Shown here: positions 6,525-9,941 of the stretch, piece by piece
Layout: each line of letters begins with the position of its first letter
Position numbering within the stretch: position 1 is the first letter of the stretch
Assembly: GCA_026992705.1 (NCBI GenBank)
Contig: JALWYT010000350.1
Location: forward strand, 1 to 9,941
Direction of reading: 5' to 3'
Source: Thiotrichaceae bacterium
Lineage (GTDB): Bacteria; Pseudomonadota; Gammaproteobacteria; Thiotrichales; Thiotrichaceae
DNA: 9,941 nucleotides
Program-made: the position numbers and the translations under genes
Notes under the pieces: generated by a model
What the model was told of the DNA's origin: nothing
What the model saw: the letters and a program-made list of their open reading frames with translations, nothing else
Database searches by the model: none

Positions 6525-8483
6525 TTAATGAATAGACTGTGATACAGAAATAACCGTTGTTTTGCGATTATTACTTGTTGAGTTATTATGTTCTTGTAAT
6601 ATATCAATAACTTCACATTGAGGTTTAAACCCTGCAACCCCTTCTAATAATAATTGTCGAATAGCAATTGAGTCCTCGTGATAAGATGCTTGAGACATAG
6701 CAACTAATAGACGATTGATTTTATTCCAGCCCAATACTTCCTCTTCTGCTCTTAGTATGAGTTTATGTTGTGTTGTTGAGACATTATTGCCGATCAGTAA
6801 TTCTTCATAGAGTTTTTCACCAGGACGCAAACCAGTAAATAAAATCTCAATATCACCGTTAGGATTATTTTTATCTTTTATACTCAGACCACTGAGATGA
6901 ATCATACGTTTAGCTAAATCCAAAATACGTACAGGTTCTCCCATATCTAATACAAATACATCACCACCTGTTCCCATTGCTCCTGCTTGTATCACTAACT
7001 GTGCTGCTTCAGGAATAGTCATAAAATAACGAATAATTTCAGGATCAGTAACAGTAACAGGACCACCATGATGAATTTGTTCTTGAAAGAGTGGAACAAC
7101 GGAGCCAGATGAGCCAAGTACATTACCAAAACGCACCATGGTAAAACGTGTTACTATATCTTCTTGTTGTGCAAGAGATTGTAAGATCATTTCAGCAAAA
7201 CGTTTAGTTGCTCCCATTGTATTGCTTGGTCGAACGGCTTTATCTGTTGAAATTAATACAAATGTTTCTACTTGTGCTTTTGCCGCAGCACGAGCACAGT
7301 GTAATGTCCCGAAAATATTATTTTTTACTCCTTCAATGGTGTTTTTTTCTACCATAGGTACATGCTTGTAGGCAGCGGCATGGTAAATTGTTTGTACATT
7401 GAAGTGTCGACAAATCTGTTCAATTTTTTCTTGATGCGTGACATTGCCTAGAATTGGGATAATTTTAAGTGTTGTTTTAGCTAATAGTTCTCGTTCAATT
7501 TGGTATAAAGTGTGTTCATTTTGTTCAAATAAAATAATTTGCTTGGCTTGTAGTTGAATAATCTGGCGACAAAGTTCAGAGCCAATCGATCCTCCTGCTC
7601 CTGTTACCATAACTGTTTTATTTTTAATATTGGCAAATAATAATTTTCTATCAGGAGCAACAGAATCACGACTTAGTAGATCATCAATACTAATTTCTCG
7701 TAAGTGGTTAACTTTGACAATACCTTGAGCAATTTCAGCGACGCTAGGCAAGGTTCTTACCCGCACTGTACAAGACTCTAGTTGTGTAATGATTTCTTTT
7801 TTTCTTTTATGAGATGCTGATGGAATAGCTAATAAAATTTCATCAATAAAAAACTTGTTCAGTAGAAACGGTAAGTCTTCTGGAGCATACACACGTAAGC
7901 CATTGAGTTGTTGTTTATGCTTGCTTTTATCGTCATCAATAAAAGCAACAGGTTGTAATCTTGAGCTATAGTTTAGTGCACCTGATAACTGCATGCCTGC
8001 TTCACCTGCACCATAAATGATAATTTGACTGTTTTTGTTTTTTTTGTAATCTTTTTTATGGAGTAAAAATGAGCCTGATGTCCACCAATGAGCTAACATT
8101 CGTGAACCAACAACTAACAGAATAGCAACAATCCAATTAATAATTGTAACAGATCTTGGGACACTACTAACAGCGGTACCACTTAACATAACAACACTTC
8201 CCCAAAGTAAAGCATATAGAGAAACAGCTTGGATCATTGACCATATTGCATGAAAACCCATATATCGAGTAACCATTCGATATAAGCCAAAGTGAATAAA
8301 AACAGGTAATGCAATAAAAGGAGCGATGGAAATAAGCCATATAATATCAGTTGATAACCAATACCATTCACCTAAACGCATTGAAAATGCAGCAAATAAA
8401 CTGAGTATTACTAGAGTTGCATCAAATATTAGCATCAATAGGTATTTAACTATTGGGCTTAGGTTATAGTGTTGTTTAGTCAT
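6525..8483 (-). CDS. Membrane-bound UDP-sugar 4,6-dehydratase (WbpM/PglF family)
   Basis: A 652-aa nucleotide-sugar dehydratase. Four membrane segments (about 12-34, 44-67, 81-103, 112-131) anchor it in the inner membrane. A first Rossmann-like domain follows (YGAGEAG, G158-x-G160-x2-G163), then the catalytic extended-SDR domain (TGAGGSIG at 294-301, NAD(P) binding). The active site shows T413-D414-K415 and M423-x3-K427, the methionine-for-tyrosine variant typical of WbpM and PglF. Such enzymes convert UDP-GlcNAc to a UDP-4-keto-6-deoxy sugar, the entry to QuiNAc, FucNAc or bacillosamine-type sugars in O-antigen, capsule or glycoproteins. The length matches the family's long form. The ATG has only a weak Shine-Dalgarno. 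No other glycan genes adjoin, so it looks like a stand-alone unit with its own promoter. The exact product sugar cannot be read from the sequence. I therefore withhold a symbol, although wbpM, capD and pglF are all used for relatives. Confidence 0.92.
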   Translation of the reverse strand: MTKQHYNLSPIVKYLLMLIFDATLVILSLFAAFSMRLGEWYWLSTDIIWLISIAPFIALPVFIHFGLYRMVTRYMGFHAIWSMIQAVSLYALLWGSVVMLSGTAVSSVPRSVTIINWIVAILLVVGSRMLAHWWTSGSFLLHKKDYKKNKNSQIIIYGAGEAGMQLSGALNYSSRLQPVAFIDDDKSKHKQQLNGLRVYAPEDLPFLLNKFFIDEILLAIPSASHKRKKEIITQLESCTVRVRTLPSVAEIAQGIVKVNHLREISIDDLLSRDSVAPDRKLLFANIKNKTVMVTGAGGSIGSELCRQIIQLQAKQIILFEQNEHTLYQIERELLAKTTLKIIPILGNVTHQEKIEQICRHFNVQTIYHAAAYKHVPMVEKNTIEGVKNNIFGTLHCARAAAKAQVETFVLISTDKAVRPSNTMGATKRFAEMILQSLAQQEDIVTRFTMVRFGNVLGSSGSVVPLFQEQIHHGGPVTVTDPEIIRYFMTIPEAAQLVIQAGAMGTGGDVFVLDMGEPVRILDLAKRMIHLSGLSIKDKNNPNGDIEILFTGLRPGEKLYEELLIGNNVSTTQHKLILRAEEEVLGWNKINRLLVAMSQASYHEDSIAIRQLLLEGVAGFKPQCEVIDILQEHNNSTSNNRKTTVISVSQSIH

Positions 8484-8568
8484 TTTTATTAATGATATAA
8501 GGAAGCTTCATTAAAACAGTATGATTAAGTTGAGTGGAACTCTTTTGATGGATAAATTGACTTTATGG

Positions 8569-8597
8569 AATATACGGTGTCTATGTAAGTATTTCAA
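8569..8597 (-). promoter_or_regulatory. Sigma-70-type promoter of the sugar dehydratase gene
   Basis: On the minus strand a -35 TTGAAA (8592-8597) and a -10 TATATT (8569-8574), each five of six matches to consensus, are separated by exactly 17 bases. Transcription would begin near 8562, giving a leader of about 80 bases before the ATG at 8483. The promoter begins just after the hairpin that appears to end the protease gene, which supports separate transcription of the two genes. Confidence 0.7.
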
Positions 8598-8603
8598 GAT
8601 AAA

Positions 8604-8622
8604 ACCTTTTTAGGAGAAAGGT
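8604..8622 (-). terminator. Weak terminator after the protease gene
   Basis: On the minus strand the arms ACCTTT and AAAGGT pair across a 7-base loop and are followed directly by TTTTAT counted from the last stem base. It lies about 40 bases beyond the protease stop codon and just before the dehydratase promoter. The six-pair stem has only two G-C pairs, so it is probably leaky. Confidence 0.45.
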
Positions 8623-8658
8623 ACACTGTTATTGCTTTAAATGAAGATAATAGAGATA

Positions 8659-9612
8659 TTATTTCTGCCGTATTGGTAAATAACATCTATAATAAAAGTA
8701 TCGTACTACTATAAATATCAAAAAAATAAGTATAAAGCTTTTATCAAAACTACCGCCAGCAATTGGAGAATTAACGCTTGGAGCTTCAGGGTTTGCAGCG
8801 ATAGGGAGAGGCACATATTTAAAAATCCAATCAGCATATAAAGGTAAGAAAGTATAAACCCCATATTTGTTAGGCTTTCCACAGCTTTCTCCGTAGCTGA
8901 TAATACCAATTTGTCGATAGATACCGTTTTGTTCTAATAATAAAGGTCCACCACTATCACCCGTACAACTATCTCTACCCCCATCAATAAATCCTGCACA
9001 GATTTGCTTATTTGTAATTGTTCCATTATAAGCATTAGGTGCATTACAAGCTTCACGAGATACAATGGGAACAACTGCTTGATTAAGGCGACTAGGATAA
9101 TTGCTAGCCTCACCATTAGTTATATTTTTAGCTCCCCAGCCTACAATTACGACGGGTTCACCTGGTGCAAGAAAGGAGAGGTTATAATTAGGAATAATTG
9201 AACCCCGAACAGGAAACTCAAGATGGAGAAGAGCAATATCATCACTACCTTTTTTTAAGTTATAACCTGGATGAACAATAATTTGACGAATACGGATATT
9301 CTTCCCATAGGGGCTAAATAAATCTTGGGAACCAGTATAAACTAATAGGTCTTGACTACTATAGGAATAGTTTAGCCCTGATACATTACCTCGAATACAA
9401 TGTGCGGCAGTGATAACCCATTCAGGGTGAATAAGGTTACCACCACAAATAACTTCATCATTAATCTTTTGCTTAATCGCAACGACAGATGCCCAGCGTC
9501 CATTAGGAGCATCTGCTCCACCAATAACACGAAAGCCAATACTTTCAGCCATTATAGGCGTACTCGTAACAATAATATAAGTAAGAAATAACCCCAAAAT
9601 TTGTTTGATCAT
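8659..9612 (-). CDS. Secreted trypsin-like serine protease with GlyGly-CTERM-like tail
   Basis: A 317-aa S1-family (chymotrypsin-fold) protease precursor. Residues 1-22 form a Sec signal peptide with likely cleavage after I20-M21-A22. A very short propeptide ends at R28, and the expected mature start is V29-I-G-G. The triad is complete: H71 (TAAHC), D125 (DIALL) and S220 (GDSGG). D214, six residues before S220, is the pocket aspartate that gives Arg/Lys specificity. Cysteine pairs C56-C72, C189-C205 and C216-C244 match the conserved disulfides. After the catalytic domain (to about 267) comes a Pro/Ala/Ser linker, then GGSF at 286-289, a hydrophobic segment (about 292-303) and a basic end. This is the layout of the GlyGly-CTERM signal handled by rhombosortase in bacteria with type II secretion. 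No clear Shine-Dalgarno precedes the ATG. A digestive, virulence or surface role is inference. Confidence 0.93.
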   Translation of the reverse strand: MIKQILGLFLTYIIVTSTPIMAESIGFRVIGGADAPNGRWASVVAIKQKINDEVICGGNLIHPEWVITAAHCIRGNVSGLNYSYSSQDLLVYTGSQDLFSPYGKNIRIRQIIVHPGYNLKKGSDDIALLHLEFPVRGSIIPNYNLSFLAPGEPVVIVGWGAKNITNGEASNYPSRLNQAVVPIVSREACNAPNAYNGTITNKQICAGFIDGGRDSCTGDSGGPLLLEQNGIYRQIGIISYGESCGKPNKYGVYTFLPLYADWIFKYVPLPIAANPEAPSVNSPIAGGSFDKSFILIFLIFIVVRYFYYRCYLPIRQK

Positions 9613-9669
9613 ATTAGCCCAAAATGTTGCCTTTAAATCACTTATTCATCATTAAAGGTACAACATAAA

Positions 9670-9686
9670 AAAACAATATTTGTTTT
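9670..9686. repeat. Palindrome upstream of the protease gene
   Basis: Perfect 7-bp arms, AAAACAA and TTGTTTT, are separated by TAT, 58 bases upstream of the protease start codon. It would lie in the leader if the candidate promoter at 9750-9779 is used, where a bound repressor could block transcription. No known operator matches it. Confidence 0.35.
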
Positions 9687-9749
9687 AATGCCCTGTTACC
9701 CTTGTCTTTCTATGACTTTATTATTTCCCTAATGCATTTATGATTTAGC

Positions 9750-9779
9750 GATATAGGTAACACCCATTCACTATGACAA
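9750..9779 (-). promoter_or_regulatory. Possible sigma-70 promoter of the protease gene
   Basis: On the minus strand TTGTCA (9774-9779, five of six to the -35 consensus) and TATATC (9750-9755, four of six to the -10) are 18 bases apart. The predicted start near 9743 would give a long leader of about 130 bases. The GGTAACA copy at 9756-9762 lies inside the spacer. This is the best candidate I found, but the -10 is weak. Confidence 0.3.
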
Positions 9780-9941
9780 CAGAAAAAAACAAATGATTCA
9801 AAATTATTTGAATATAAATTATTGATGTGTGCATAAGTAGATATGATTACTATTGGGTGGACTGAGTTGATTGTCTTATATTATCAACTGTTGCTAAAAT
9901 GCTGTTTTTACTTCGCTTAGACTACGGAGTAGTACGTACTC

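Larger units (their letters stand above)
9613..9941. other. Non-coding upstream region with several short palindromes
   Basis: These 329 bases contain no convincing gene on either strand. They hold the probable control region of the protease gene and at least three perfect short inverted repeats: AAAACAA/TTGTTTT around TAT (9670-9686), ATTCAAA/TTTGAAT around ATTA (9796-9813), and AGTTGAT/ATCAACT with an 11-base loop (9865-9889). A further pair, TGTTACC (9694-9700) and GGTAACA (9756-9762), is separated by 55 bases. At the right edge the minus strand is open for 15 codons before a TAG at 9896-9894. That could be the tail of a gene beyond the window but is too short to identify. Confidence 0.6.

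Noticed and set aside
7138..7371. Open frame on the plus strand inside the sugar dehydratase gene
   Set aside because: It is antisense to the conserved catalytic domain and shows no ribosome site or recognised family.
9894..9941. Possible tail of a minus-strand gene entering from beyond the right edge (15 codons, then TAG)
   Set aside because: Fifteen open codons are expected by chance and the residues match nothing I recognise. It can only be judged with sequence beyond 9941.
9899..9941. Possible start of a plus-strand gene at the right edge
   Set aside because: There is no Shine-Dalgarno before the ATG and only 14 codons are visible.

Overview
The window reads as the chromosome of an AT-rich Gram-negative bacterium, most likely a gammaproteobacterium. 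The evidence is a SerB of the long, Pseudomonas-like type (tandem ACT domains, about 405 aa), a lipoprotein with a classic lipobox, a WbpM/PglF-type nucleotide-sugar dehydratase, and a secreted trypsin-like protease whose C-terminus looks like a GlyGly-CTERM (rhombosortase) sorting tail. From remembered family resemblance only, a low-GC member of Pseudomonadales/Oceanospirillales is plausible. The species cannot be fixed from the sequence. I see no tRNA, rRNA, CRISPR array, insertion sequence or phage gene.

Layout. From 84 to 3357 on the plus strand lies a tightly packed gene string: serB, a YkgJ-type cysteine-cluster protein, a small lipoprotein and a flavin-dependent oxidoreductase of the sulfide:quinone reductase (SQR)/NDH-2 superfamily. 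The last three overlap by 10 and 4 bases. The string ends at a long inverted repeat (3367-3407), which also faces the convergent minus-strand genes.

Everything from 3427 to 9612 is on the minus strand. nirB and nirD (6303 down to 3427) encode the two subunits of the cytoplasmic NADH-dependent siroheme nitrite reductase. A near-perfect sigma-54 promoter lies about 60 bases ahead of nirB, which suggests nitrogen-controlled, assimilatory use. Upstream of nirB is the membrane-anchored UDP-sugar 4,6-dehydratase gene (8483-6525), with its own sigma-70-like promoter. Further upstream is the trypsin-like protease gene (9612-8659), separated from the dehydratase by a small terminator-like hairpin.

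The last 329 bases (9613-9941) hold no convincing gene. They contain several short palindromes and a possible promoter for the protease.

How the genes relate. The window holds three or four independent transcription units: serine biosynthesis plus an uncharacterised redox/cysteine-cluster group, nitrite assimilation, surface-glycan precursor synthesis, and a secreted or surface-displayed protease. No clearly novel defence or mobile system is visible. The least explained parts are the overlapping three-gene set behind serB, the sorting tail on the protease, and the palindromes around the nirB and protease promoters.
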